DNA of 64,000 nucleotides from Treponema sp. OMZ 798. GTDB taxonomy: Bacteria; Spirochaetota; Spirochaetia; Treponematales; Treponemataceae. The notes under the pieces are model-generated. The model was not told the origin of the DNA. It did no database searches and saw only the letters and a program-made list of their open reading frames with translations. Position 1 is the first letter of the stretch. Each line of letters opens with the position of its first letter. The stretch lies in contig NZ_CP051305.1 in the NCBI RefSeq assembly GCF_024181385.1, positions 372,001 through 436,000 of the forward strand. Direction: 5' to 3'. This document shows positions 43,330-52,299 of this stretch, in pieces. The translations under genes were made by a program, and so were the position numbers.

Positions 43330-44349
43330 ATGAAAAAAAAGTCGATTATCGTAGATAAAATAATTCAAGAAATAGCAAAAAATCAGATAATTGTTTTAAT
43401 TATTCTGGGTGCAGCGGCAATATTTTTTCCGATTTTTATCGACAATAATTACTATCTTGGAATAGCAATAATGTTCTTTATATATTCAATATTGACCTTA
43501 TCCCTTAATTTGATTACGGGGTATGTCGGATTTACACTTTTGGGACAAGCTGCATTTTTCGGTTTGGGAGCCTATGTTGCTGCAATACTGGGAACTCGTT
43601 TTCAAATTGATTTTATTGTCGGATGTGTAGCGGCTTCTTTATTTGCTGCTATTTTTGGGGCAATGCTGGCTCTGCCTACACTTCGTATAAGAGGCAGATA
43701 TTTTGCGATTGTAACTTTAGGCTTTTCAGAAATTATGAGGATGATAGAGCTTAACTGGATGGATTTGACCAGAGGACCCCAAGGAATTTCCAGGATCCCA
43801 GGTATAGTAATTTTTGGTAAGGATTTCGACTCATATAGATTTAAGTACTATGTAGGACTTGTGCTTTTAATATGTGCTCTTTATATAATTAATTCAATTT
43901 TAAAATCAAAGCATGGCCGTGCTATACGTGCAATAAAAGATGACGATTTGGCTGCCGGAGCTATGGGAGTTAATGTGTACAAGTATACTGTCATTATATT
44001 TTCGATTTCGGCCGGTATTGCAGGAATGGCCGGAGCCTACTACGCTCATTATATGAGCTTTATTGATCCTAATGCTTTTAATTTTGAACAATCAATTTTA
44101 ATTTTGTCTATGGCAATATTCGGCGGATTGGGAAGTTTGCCCGGAAGCATTTTAGGAGCCTTGGCTTTGACTATTTTACCTGAAGCTCTCAGATTTTTAT
44201 CTGATTATCGTCAAATTATATATGGCTTTATATTGGTTTTGATAGTTATATTTAAGCCTTCAGGTATTATGGGAAAAGTGAATTTTGAAAGAATACGGTC
44301 CATAGCAAATATGGAAAAGGAGGACTTAAATGTCGAGTCCAATTCTTAA
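43330..44349 (+). CDS. LivM-type branched-chain amino-acid ABC permease
   Basis: 339 residues, pairing with the LivH-type subunit. About nine to ten membrane segments. It carries GYVGFTLLGQAAFFGLGAY, RGRYFAIVTLGFSEI and the C-terminal FGGLGSLPGSILGA. It begins eight bases after livH and overlaps the ATPase gene by 20 bases. Confidence 0.92.
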   Translation: MKKKSIIVDKIIQEIAKNQIIVLIILGAAAIFFPIFIDNNYYLGIAIMFFIYSILTLSLNLITGYVGFTLLGQAAFFGLGAYVAAILGTRFQIDFIVGCVAASLFAAIFGAMLALPTLRIRGRYFAIVTLGFSEIMRMIELNWMDLTRGPQGISRIPGIVIFGKDFDSYRFKYYVGLVLLICALYIINSILKSKHGRAIRAIKDDDLAAGAMGVNVYKYTVIIFSISAGIAGMAGAYYAHYMSFIDPNAFNFEQSILILSMAIFGGLGSLPGSILGALALTILPEALRFLSDYRQIIYGFILVLIVIFKPSGIMGKVNFERIRSIANMEKEDLNVESNS

Positions 44350-45100
44350 AATAATTGATGTAACTAAGCGCTTTGGAGGTATTACGGCTGTAGATAATAT
44401 AAACATGTCGATATATCTTGGGAAAATTCAAGGAATTATAGGACCTAATGGAGCCGGAAAAACTACTCTTTTCAATTTAATATCAGGTATATATAAACCC
44501 TCATCCGGAAGTATTTACTTTTGTGATGATAATATAACTGCCTTGAAGCCTCATAAAATAAATGAAAAGGGAGTTGTGCGTACATTTCAAAATATACGTT
44601 TATTTAAAAATATGACAATCTTGGACAATGTAATGGTAGGGTATCACAATAGAGAAAGTGAGGGTGTATTTGATGCCTTATTTAAAAATAAAAGACATAA
44701 ACTTGAAGAGAAAAAAAATAAAGATGAGGCTTTTAGACTTTTAGACCGTGTCGGGCTGCTTCATCTTAGGTATGAAATGCCTGATTCATTGCCTTATGGG
44801 TTGCAGCGTAAGTTAGAGATTGCTCGGGCTTTGGCTTCTGATCCTAAGGTGCTTATGTTGGATGAACCTGCTGCAGGTATGAATGAACAAGAAACAATCG
44901 AGTTGACTGAATTTATACGAAGTTTAAAATCTGAAGATATGGCTATCATGCTCATAGAGCATGATATGAAGTTAGTTATGAATCTTAGTGACAGTGTTTA
45001 TGTTATAAATCACGGGTTAAAAATAGCGGAAGGCTCTCCTGAAGAGATAGTTAAAGACAAAGCCGTTATCAACGCTTACCTTGGTGAGGAGGATGTTTAG
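44330..45100 (+). CDS. LivG-type ABC ATPase
   Basis: 256 residues. Walker A GPNGAGKTT (38-46), the family's VVRTFQNIRLFKNMTILDNV, a signature LPYGLQRKLEIARALA in which the canonical SGGQ is replaced by PYGLQ (common in LivG), and Walker B LMLDEPAAGMN. The start overlaps livM and a ribosome site AAAAGGAGG is inside livM. Confidence 0.92.
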   Translation: MSSPILKIIDVTKRFGGITAVDNINMSIYLGKIQGIIGPNGAGKTTLFNLISGIYKPSSGSIYFCDDNITALKPHKINEKGVVRTFQNIRLFKNMTILDNVMVGYHNRESEGVFDALFKNKRHKLEEKKNKDEAFRLLDRVGLLHLRYEMPDSLPYGLQRKLEIARALASDPKVLMLDEPAAGMNEQETIELTEFIRSLKSEDMAIMLIEHDMKLVMNLSDSVYVINHGLKIAEGSPEEIVKDKAVINAYLGEEDV

Positions 45101-45807
45101 TGCTTTTAGAAGTTAAGGATTTGTATGTTAGCTACGGAGAAATAAAGGCAATACGCGGAATTAATTTTAATATTAATCGCGGTGAAATTGTAACGATCAT
45201 AGGTTCAAATGGTGCCGGCAAAAGTACAACATTAAACAGTCTAGCAGGATTAATAAAACCTGCATCCGGGCAGGTTATGTTTGCCGGTGAAGATGTTACA
45301 AAATTAGAGTCTTATGAGCTGGTAAAAAAAGGGATATCTTTGTCTCCTGAAGGGAGACAAATATTTCCCAGAATGACGGTAATAGAAAATCTTGAGTTAG
45401 GAGGTTATTTTAGAACTAAAAATGAATTGGAACAAGGGAAAGAATTTGTTTTTGAACTTTTTCCGATTTTGAAAGAGAGAAGTTGGCAAGCCGGTGGAAC
45501 CTTATCCGGAGGTGAGCAGCAAATGCTTGCAATTGGGAGAGCTTTGATGGCATCACCTAAGATATTGATTCTTGACGAGCCTTCACTAGGTCTTGCTCCT
45601 ATAATTGTTAAAGAAATCTTTAAAATGATTAGGAGAATTAGAGATGAAGGAATGACGGTTTTATTAGTTGAACAAAATGCAAAAATGGCTCTATCTATTT
45701 CCGATAGAGGATATGTGCTTGAAACCGGAAAAATAAGATTGGAGGGTAAGAGCAAAGAACTATTAAACAATGAAGAAGTCCACAAATTATACTTAGGAGG
45801 AATATAG
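45100..45807 (+). CDS. LivF-type ABC ATPase
   Basis: 235 residues starting at GTG, overlapping the LivG stop by one base. Walker A GSNGAGKST (35-43), signature LSGGEQQMLAIGRAL, Walker B ILILDEPSLGLAP. Completes the heterodimeric motor of the importer. Confidence 0.93.
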   Translation: MLLEVKDLYVSYGEIKAIRGINFNINRGEIVTIIGSNGAGKSTTLNSLAGLIKPASGQVMFAGEDVTKLESYELVKKGISLSPEGRQIFPRMTVIENLELGGYFRTKNELEQGKEFVFELFPILKERSWQAGGTLSGGEQQMLAIGRALMASPKILILDEPSLGLAPIIVKEIFKMIRRIRDEGMTVLLVEQNAKMALSISDRGYVLETGKIRLEGKSKELLNNEEVHKLYLGGI

Positions 45808-46310
45808 TGGCCATAACAAATGTAAAACGGAAAAGCAGCCCCGCTTTAGATGGGCAACGTAATATATGTCAAAGAAGAGCGGCTACTATCAGTAATATGA
45901 TAAAGTGTGCAGCTGAGCGCGGACTTGATAAGCAATTTGCAAGAGATGCAATCTACAAGTACGGGCAAGACATTGCGGCAAGTATGAAAGAATCTCTAAA
46001 TGAAAAATTTACTATTGATGAGTTCCTTGAAGTATTTGCTTCGCAGCCTCACTTTGATATTTATGAAATGGAAGTCGTAAAAAAAACGGAAGATATGTTC
46101 TTGATTCATTTTAACTATTGTCCCTATGTTGAAGAATGGCTAAAGCAGGGGTATTGTGATGATGAACTTTCTGAGTTATGCGACATAACAATGGAAGGCG
46201 ACAAAGCTATCGGAGATTCTTTTCCTGGTTTGAAATTTACACTTGGAAAAACAATAGCTCAAGGTCACTGTGTATGTGAATTATTATTTGAAAAAATAAA
46301 GGAGAAATAA
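45807..46310 (+). CDS. L-2-amino-thiazoline-4-carboxylate hydrolase-like protein
   Basis: 167 residues, starting at GTG with a one-base overlap with livF. The C-terminal half has HFNYCPYVEEW, LCDITMEGDKAIGDSFPGLKF and GKTIAQGHCVCEL, resembling the ATC-hydrolase family (opening of a thiazoline ring to S-carbamoyl-cysteine). Cys105, Cys117, Cys125, Cys155 and Cys157 are candidates for catalysis or metal binding. Family members outside Pseudomonas are mostly uncharacterised, so the substrate here is open. Its place inside an importer operon, before the binding-protein gene, suggests it acts on the imported compound. Confidence 0.65.
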   Translation: MAITNVKRKSSPALDGQRNICQRRAATISNMIKCAAERGLDKQFARDAIYKYGQDIAASMKESLNEKFTIDEFLEVFASQPHFDIYEMEVVKKTEDMFLIHFNYCPYVEEWLKQGYCDDELSELCDITMEGDKAIGDSFPGLKFTLGKTIAQGHCVCELLFEKIKEK

Positions 46311-46312
46311 AA

Positions 46313-47470
46313 ATGAAAAAAATAAGGAATTCTATTTTAGGTTTATTAAGTGTTGTATTGATACTAAATTCTTGTACAGGAAAAGATGAAACAAAGACGG
46401 CTGAAGATAAGTCAAAAAAGCCTATTTATTTTGCATGGTACGGACCTTTAACCGGAGATGCAAAACAATATGGTGATACCGAAAAGATTGCTGTAGAACT
46501 TGCTTTAAAAGATATCAATGATGTGGAAAAGGGTGTTCTAGGCGGAAGAAAAATTGTTGTCGATTTTTATGATGATAAAAATGACGCAAAAGAAGCGGTT
46601 AATATTGCAAATAAGATTGTTGCAGAAAAGAAATATATTGCCGTTGTAGGCGGCTTTGGTTCTACACCTTCAATGGCTGCAGCTCCAATATATGAAAAAG
46701 CAAAGATTATCAATTATTCACCGACTTCCTCACATGCCGACTTTTCCTCATTAGGTAAATTTATGTTTAGAAATACACCTACACAAGAAATTGAGACTAA
46801 ACAGTATGCAGACTACGTTTATACAAAACTTGGGATTAAAACTGTTGCAATTCTTAATGTAAATGATGATTGGGGAAATAATATTGCAAAAATATTTACT
46901 AACCAGTTTATAAAACTTGGTGGAACAATAACCGATCGCCAAACTTATATACCTAACCAGACATCTGATTTTACTCCAATGATATCCAAAGCGAAAACTA
47001 CAAATCCTCAAGCATTTTTTCCTGTTGCCTACTATCAAGACTCTGCAAATATAGTTCGTCAGGCAAAAAACTTGGATTTTAATGTTCAAATGATTCTTTC
47101 AAGTTCTACATTAAAACAAGAGCTTATTGATTTAGCAGGAGATATTGTTGAAGGTGCTTTTATTATGAATGCATATTCGCCCGATATAAACACTCCGGAA
47201 TTTATCCGTGTAATTGGAGAATATACAAAGATGACAGGCAAACAAGGCGATGCTTTCGTAATGCAGACTTATGATGTTGTTAAGCAGATAGCTGCAGCTA
47301 TAAATATGGCTAATAGCGATGACCCTGTGGTTGTAAGAGAAACATTAGCTAATATGAAAGGCTATAACGCATTGTCGGGACCGTATAATATGAACGAGTT
47401 GGGAGATGCTGTTAGATCACTTGTTCCTATGTTTATTAAAAATGGTAAATTCGTCAGGATTACCGATTAA
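46313..47470 (+). CDS. LivK/AmiC-type substrate-binding lipoprotein
   Basis: 385 residues. Lipobox LNSC, acceptor Cys21. The type I periplasmic-binding fold follows: YFAWYGPLTGDAKQYGDTEK starts the first lobe, AVVGGFGSTPSMAAAPIYE and NYSPTSS line the ligand site, and QTYDVVKQIAAAI near the end. Binding protein of the operon's importer, held to the outer face of the inner membrane. Ligand not predictable by eye. Confidence 0.92.
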   Translation: MKKIRNSILGLLSVVLILNSCTGKDETKTAEDKSKKPIYFAWYGPLTGDAKQYGDTEKIAVELALKDINDVEKGVLGGRKIVVDFYDDKNDAKEAVNIANKIVAEKKYIAVVGGFGSTPSMAAAPIYEKAKIINYSPTSSHADFSSLGKFMFRNTPTQEIETKQYADYVYTKLGIKTVAILNVNDDWGNNIAKIFTNQFIKLGGTITDRQTYIPNQTSDFTPMISKAKTTNPQAFFPVAYYQDSANIVRQAKNLDFNVQMILSSSTLKQELIDLAGDIVEGAFIMNAYSPDINTPEFIRVIGEYTKMTGKQGDAFVMQTYDVVKQIAAAINMANSDDPVVVRETLANMKGYNALSGPYNMNELGDAVRSLVPMFIKNGKFVRITD

Positions 47471-47479
47471 GGAGCTCCT

Positions 47480-48487
47480 ATGAAAAAAATATTAAATAAA
47501 CCTGAAGATTTTGTAGATGAGATGATTGAAGGAATTTTGCATGCTTATCCTAATAAGATAACTGCACTAAATGGAGACAGGCGAGTCATCGTAAACAAAA
47601 CAAAAAAAGAAAACAAGGTCGGTATAGTTACTGCAGGCGGAAGCGGTCACTTACCTGTCTTTCTCGGGTATGTAGGAGATGGCATGCTGGATGGATGTGC
47701 TGTAGGAAATGTTTTTGCTTCTCCCTCCGCAAATAAAATGTATGAGATGATTAAAGCCTGTAACTTTGGTAAGGGAGTTTTATGCTTATACGGAAATTAT
47801 GGAGGAGACAAGCTTAATTTTGAAATGGCTATGTCTATGGCCGAAATGGATGGTATAGAAGTAAAAGAAATAAGAGTAATGGATGATATTGCTTCTTCAC
47901 CCCTTACGGCAAAGGATAAAAGGCGGGGTGTCGCCGGAATGGTGTTTGCTTATAAAATAGCCGGAGCCGCAGCACAAAACGGCTATGACCTTGAAAAACT
48001 TATTTCGGTTACCGAAAGAGCTCTTGATAACATGCGTACAATGGGAATAGCTTTATCTCCATGTATAGTACCTGAAGTAGGTAAGCCTACATTTTCGATC
48101 AATGAAGATGAGATGGAAATAGGAATGGGCATTCATGGGGAAGTAGGTATAGAAGTTTCAAAGATAAAAACTTCAGCCGAGGTTGCAAAAATGATTTTTG
48201 ACAAAATTGCAACAGAGCTTTCTTTTTCGGGCGGTGATGAGCTTGCCGTAATGATTAACGGTCTCGGTGCTACCCCGCTTGAAGAGTTGTTTATTATCTA
48301 TCGGGATTTATTTAATATTTTAGACGGATTGGGGGTAAAAGTAGTGAGCCCTCACATAGGAGAATTTGCAACTTCCATGGAGATGGCAGGGCTTTCAATT
48401 ACGATTATGAAATTAGATGATGAATTAAAGACCTTGCTTCTCCATGATGCAAACACCCCCTTTTATACTAATGCCAATAAGAAGTAG
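47480..48487 (+). CDS. DhaK-like kinase subunit
   Basis: 335 residues of the dihydroxyacetone-kinase K domain, which binds a short hydroxy-ketone covalently through a histidine. The substrate histidine is His219 in GMGIHGEVGIE. The other site motif reads GGSGHLPVF (53-61) where DhaK usually has GGSGHEPAH, so the Glu is replaced by Leu. That suggests a non-glycerone substrate, as in four-carbon ketose kinases (erythrulose-type). It starts nine bases after the binding-protein stop with AAGGAG upstream. Confidence 0.85.
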   Translation: MKKILNKPEDFVDEMIEGILHAYPNKITALNGDRRVIVNKTKKENKVGIVTAGGSGHLPVFLGYVGDGMLDGCAVGNVFASPSANKMYEMIKACNFGKGVLCLYGNYGGDKLNFEMAMSMAEMDGIEVKEIRVMDDIASSPLTAKDKRRGVAGMVFAYKIAGAAAQNGYDLEKLISVTERALDNMRTMGIALSPCIVPEVGKPTFSINEDEMEIGMGIHGEVGIEVSKIKTSAEVAKMIFDKIATELSFSGGDELAVMINGLGATPLEELFIIYRDLFNILDGLGVKVVSPHIGEFATSMEMAGLSITIMKLDDELKTLLLHDANTPFYTNANKK

Positions 48488-48496
48488 GATGCCGAC

Positions 48497-49126
48497 ATGA
48501 TTACAAAAAATATAATTCTGAATGCATTATCTGAAATAGCAAAAACTATGGATGATGAAAAGGATTATTTAATTGAGCTTGACCAGCAAAATGGAGACGG
48601 AGATCTGGGCCTTTCTATGAGCGCCGGGTTTAATGCTGCACTTAATGCTTTTAAAGATGACTCCGGAGAAGATTTAGGTATGGCAACCCTTAAGGCTGCT
48701 TTTGCTTTTAATGAAAAAGCTCCTTCAAGTCTTGGAACTATAATATCCTTTGGATTGATGGCTTTAGGAAAAAGCTTTAAGGGCAAAACAGAATTAAGCG
48801 AAGAGGATCTTGCAATAGGTTTTTCAAAATTTAACGAAGAGGTTATGAATAAGGGGGGCGCTAAGCCTGGAGAAAAAACAATACTAGACGCCCTTGTTCC
48901 TACCGAAAAATACATTCGCGAAAATTTAGGAAAAATTTCAAATGTGGATCTTATAAAGGGTGCGGAACAGACTGCAAAAGAAGGTTCGGAATCAACAAAA
49001 AGTATGAAATCCGTTCATGGTAGAGCTGCTTATTATGCGGAAAAAAGTATTGGTGTGCTTGATGGAGGTTCCTATGTAGGATACTTAGTATTCAAAGCTT
49101 TAAATAAATACCTGAAGGATAAGTAG
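48497..49126 (+). CDS. DhaL-like kinase nucleotide-binding subunit
   Basis: 209 residues, an all-helical DhaL domain that holds ADP/ATP. The Mg-binding aspartates are Asp29, Asp34 and Asp36 (LDQQNGDGDLG), matching LDxxxGDGDHG with His changed to Leu. SLGTIISFG and a helical bundle follow. No DhaM phosphotransferase subunit is nearby, so this may be ATP-dependent, as in free-standing DhaK-DhaL kinases. Confidence 0.88.
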   Translation: MITKNIILNALSEIAKTMDDEKDYLIELDQQNGDGDLGLSMSAGFNAALNAFKDDSGEDLGMATLKAAFAFNEKAPSSLGTIISFGLMALGKSFKGKTELSEEDLAIGFSKFNEEVMNKGGAKPGEKTILDALVPTEKYIRENLGKISNVDLIKGAEQTAKEGSESTKSMKSVHGRAAYYAEKSIGVLDGGSYVGYLVFKALNKYLKDK

Positions 49127-49143
49127 TTTAAGAGGTGTTAGGT

Positions 49144-50151
49144 ATGAAAGAAAAAAGAAAATTGGTTTTGGATACCTTTGATAATAAATCTGTTTCAAGG
49201 GTTCCGGTTGGGTTTTGGTGGCATTTTGCTGATGAGTATAGGCAGTTCCGAGGTTTGCTGGATGACGGAATTATTCAAGCAACAATTGACGGTACAAAAA
49301 AAATGTATGATGATTTAAAGCCGGACATGGTAAAAATAATGTCAGACGGTTTTTTCGGACATCCGTCAATAATGGAAAACGATATTAATAGTATTACCGA
49401 CATTAAAAAGATAAAATCGATAGGAAATTCTTCACCATGGTACGATAAACAAATTGATATGGTTAATGAAATCTTAGCGCACTTTGACGGAGAAGTTGCT
49501 GCGTTTTACAATATTTTTGCTCCTCTCAACTATATCAGATTGTATACAGAATGTTATAAAAAACAGCCGGATTTGTTTGTTAAGCTTTTTTTTGAAGATC
49601 CGGATGCTATGTTGAATGCTTCCTTAGAAATTGCAGATGACTTGATTATTCTTGCAGATAAACTTAAAAGCAAAACAAAACTTGACGGAATTTATTACAG
49701 TGTTCAAAGTGTTCAGTCGCAAGATGCAGATCTAAAATTCCATCAGAAATATGTTTTGCCTTCTGACAAAAAAGTTCTTGATAAAATAAACGCTCTTTGG
49801 GACAATAACATTCTTCATATCTGCGGTTATGCTGATTATACAAATAATTTATCTTTCTATAAAGATTATAAAGCTAAGGTTTATAACTGGGCTGTAAATA
49901 CGGAAAAACTTTCTTTGGCAGAAGGAAAAAAATTCTTTGGAAATGCCTGTGTTTTGGGCGGCTTTGATAATAACAGGGGTACCCTTATTGATGTAGGCCC
50001 GGATATCGAGATTGAAAACTGCGTTGAGAAATTGATAAAAGAAGCCGGTACTACAGGCGTTATTATCGGTGCAGATTGCACTATTGCTCCAGAAATAGGA
50101 TATAAAAGACTTGCACAAGTAAGAAGCTTCGCTGAAAAGCATAGTAAATAA
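49144..50151 (+). CDS. Uroporphyrinogen decarboxylase (UroD/MtaA) family protein
   Basis: 335 residues from the ATG at 49144, after AGAGG; an upstream GTG adds only three codons. It is a TIM-barrel UroD superfamily member, with RVPVGFWWHF near the start and GADCTIAPEIGYKRLAQV at the end. It is not a haem-pathway HemE: the HemE N-terminal signature is absent. Relatives include corrinoid methyltransferases (MtaA/CmuA), which transfer methyl groups, and the window also has cobalamin genes. Its reaction here is unknown. Last gene of the operon, followed by a hairpin. Confidence 0.82.
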   Translation: MKEKRKLVLDTFDNKSVSRVPVGFWWHFADEYRQFRGLLDDGIIQATIDGTKKMYDDLKPDMVKIMSDGFFGHPSIMENDINSITDIKKIKSIGNSSPWYDKQIDMVNEILAHFDGEVAAFYNIFAPLNYIRLYTECYKKQPDLFVKLFFEDPDAMLNASLEIADDLIILADKLKSKTKLDGIYYSVQSVQSQDADLKFHQKYVLPSDKKVLDKINALWDNNILHICGYADYTNNLSFYKDYKAKVYNWAVNTEKLSLAEGKKFFGNACVLGGFDNNRGTLIDVGPDIEIENCVEKLIKEAGTTGVIIGADCTIAPEIGYKRLAQVRSFAEKHSK

Positions 50152-50170
50152 AGCTCCTCCTATTGTAATT

Positions 50171-50203
50171 GAACAGCCGGCTTTGCATATTTGCCGGCTG
50201 TTC
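50171..50203. terminator. Hairpin between convergent operons
   Basis: GAACAGCCGGC (50171-50181) pairs perfectly with GCCGGCTGTTC (50193-50203). No long T-run follows, so it is a weak intrinsic terminator or a transcript-end structure for both strands. Confidence 0.65.
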
Positions 50204-50209
50204 TCCCAT

Positions 50210-51193
50210 TTACTTCCTCCTTAAAAGATAGACAAAAAAAGGACCGCCGACCAGGGCCATCAGGGTACCGACCGGTAATTCTATCGGGGCCGCTATTGTG
50301 CGGGCAAAGGTGTCGGCGATGAGCAAAAATATTCCTCCGTTTAATATTGAAAGAGGTAAAAGATATTTGTAGTTTGGGCCTGTGATAAGCCGCACAATGT
50401 GGGGAATTACAAGGCCTACAAAGCTTATGACCCCGACAAGGGAGGTGGAAATAGCCGCCAAAAAAGAGGCTGTAAGCGAAATTAAAATTCGGCTCCTTGT
50501 GATGTTTAAACCTAAACTGCCTGCCTTTTCGTCTCCGAATAAGAGGAGGTTGGCGGGGCGTATGGCTGCAAGGGCGGCGGCAAGGCCTATGAGGGAGTAG
50601 GGCAAGATGAGCTTCACGTCATACATACTGCGCCCGGAAAGGTTTCCGCTAAGCCAGAGCATTATGTTTTGAATCTTGTCGCTGTTTAAGATTGTGATAA
50701 GGTAGCTTACTCCCGCAAAAAAAGCGTTGACTGCAACACCTGCCAAAATAAGTCGGACGGTTTTTACTCCGCCCTTCCATGCCAAGAGGTAAACCAAGAC
50801 TGCCGCACCCATTGCTCCTATAAATGCAAAGAGGGGGGCTGCCGTAACAAATTGCGGAAAAATCAAGAGGGCCAGTAAGAGGCCTAACTTTGCTCCGCTC
50901 GAAATGCCTATTATCCCGGGGTCTGCCAAAGGATTTTGAATAACCGCTTGGAGAAGAGCTCCCGAAGCTGCAAGGTTGGCTCCGACTATGAGGGCCAAAA
51001 TAATTCTTGGAATTCTTATATCCCAAATAATTATTGTAAAATCTGAAGCTTCATTAAAAAATATGATTTTTATTATTTCATTGACGGGAATCTTTGTGCT
51101 GCCGAAATAGATTGCGGCCAAAACGGATATTGCCAGAAGAACACAGGAAATAAAGAGAAAGATGAGCATTTTTCTTCGGCGTTCTTCCAGCAT
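50210..51193 (-). CDS. FecCD-type iron/cobalamin ABC permease
   Basis: 327 residues with about nine to ten membrane segments. RIPRIILALIVGANLAASGALLQAV and NPLADPGIIGISSGA are classical BtuC/FecCD motifs, and IPHIVRLITGPNYKYLLPLS is near the end. AAAGG precedes the ATG. It follows its binding-protein gene by 19 bases. The ATPase is missing from this cluster. Confidence 0.92.
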   Translation of the reverse strand: MLEERRRKMLIFLFISCVLLAISVLAAIYFGSTKIPVNEIIKIIFFNEASDFTIIIWDIRIPRIILALIVGANLAASGALLQAVIQNPLADPGIIGISSGAKLGLLLALLIFPQFVTAAPLFAFIGAMGAAVLVYLLAWKGGVKTVRLILAGVAVNAFFAGVSYLITILNSDKIQNIMLWLSGNLSGRSMYDVKLILPYSLIGLAAALAAIRPANLLLFGDEKAGSLGLNITRSRILISLTASFLAAISTSLVGVISFVGLVIPHIVRLITGPNYKYLLPLSILNGGIFLLIADTFARTIAAPIELPVGTLMALVGGPFFVYLLRRK

Positions 51194-51212
51194 TTTTTTT
51201 ACCTTTTGGAAT

Positions 51213-52133
51213 TTAGTTTTCGGTTTCTCCGTAGATTATTTCTTTTAAATTCTCGACAGCATTCATTATTCTGATGTTTCGTGAAACGGTGTATAAATTA
51301 CTGTCCAGGTCGTAGATTTTGTCTTCTTTTACGGCCTTTACCTTCTGCCAAATTTCGTTTTTTGCAAACTCGGTTCTAAGGCTTTCGGCTGTGTCTTCGG
51401 CCTTTGTGTGGGTTAATCTTATGATTACGTCGGGCTGATGTTTTACGATTTCTTCTATGTTTACGGGAACATAGGTTTTGTCGAAGTTTCCGATATCGTT
51501 TGCGATGTTGTGAATCTTCAAAACTTCCATTAAGCTTCCCGTATAGCAGAGTTTTGTTCCCATCATCAATTTTTTGGGAGAACCTAAAAGCATCAATACC
51601 TTGGGGCTTTTTTTGCCGTGAACGGATCGGCGTACTTCAAGGGTTTTCGCTTCGATGGTTTGAATTACATGCTCGGCTTCTTTTTGTTTTGAGGTAAGTT
51701 CGCCTAAATGTCTGATTGTGCTTAAACATGCTTCATAGGAATTTAAATCGACATATTCCGTTTTTATGTTTTGGTTTTGAAAAAGCTTATCCAATGTAGG
51801 TTTTGAACCCAGGGAGGCGAGATAAATGTCGGCATTTAATCTTTTGAGAACTTCAAGATCCGGCTGCATGGGCTTTCCGATTTTTTCGGTCTTTGCATAA
51901 AGCTCGGGCATAGGATGTCGGCTTGAAGGAACGCCCACAACATTTTTATAGCCTAGGTCGTCCAAAATTTCGACTATGGACATGGTACCTGCAATAACAC
52001 GAGGTCCTGCTTCAGCTATTGTGCGGTCGGGTAAATCCTTTTTATCTTGCTCAAAAAAATTATTGATTTTTGAACAGCTTACGATAAATAAGGCTAAAAC
52101 AAAAATGAGTGCAAAAAATTTATTTGTTTTCAT
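51213..52133 (-). CDS. Iron-siderophore/cobalamin-type binding lipoprotein
   Basis: 306 residues from the ATG at 52133, where the signal peptide begins; lipobox IVSC, acceptor Cys20. The class III binding fold has two lobes, with RVIAGTMSIVEILDDLGYKN, LKRLNADIYLA and VNIEEIVKHQPDVIIRL motifs. No normal ribosome site is visible upstream of this ATG (CCTCCC precedes it). An in-frame TTG at 52160 is the alternative, giving nine extra residues. Ligand could be haem, Fe(III)-chelate or a corrinoid. Confidence 0.85.
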   Translation of the reverse strand: MKTNKFFALIFVLALFIVSCSKINNFFEQDKKDLPDRTIAEAGPRVIAGTMSIVEILDDLGYKNVVGVPSSRHPMPELYAKTEKIGKPMQPDLEVLKRLNADIYLASLGSKPTLDKLFQNQNIKTEYVDLNSYEACLSTIRHLGELTSKQKEAEHVIQTIEAKTLEVRRSVHGKKSPKVLMLLGSPKKLMMGTKLCYTGSLMEVLKIHNIANDIGNFDKTYVPVNIEEIVKHQPDVIIRLTHTKAEDTAESLRTEFAKNEIWQKVKAVKEDKIYDLDSNLYTVSRNIRIMNAVENLKEIIYGETEN

Positions 52134-52177
52134 AGGGAGGTATTCTAATGGTATAGGCAAAAAAAATCAAGCCCGGC

Positions 52178-52269
52178 AGAAAACGTAGAGAACGCAAAGA
52201 CTAATGAAAGACCGTCTTACTAAAGATACCTTCAAAACCTTTGCGTTCTTTGCGAGCTTAGCGGTTTAG
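52178..52269. repeat. Imperfect inverted-repeat element, copy 2
   Basis: AGAGAACGCAAAG near the left end is inverse to CTTTGCGTTCTTTGCGAG near the right, ending in TTAGCGGTTT. It resembles the element at 18419-18530 (shared GCGGTT and AACGCAAAG ends). Noncoding spacer between csrA and the binding-protein gene. Confidence 0.5.
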
Positions 52270-52299
52270 TTTAAAAAACGGCAATTTATGAAGAACTTC

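Noticed and set aside
49144..50151. Haem-pathway HemE
   Set aside because: The N-terminal HemE signature is missing and no other haem genes are nearby.
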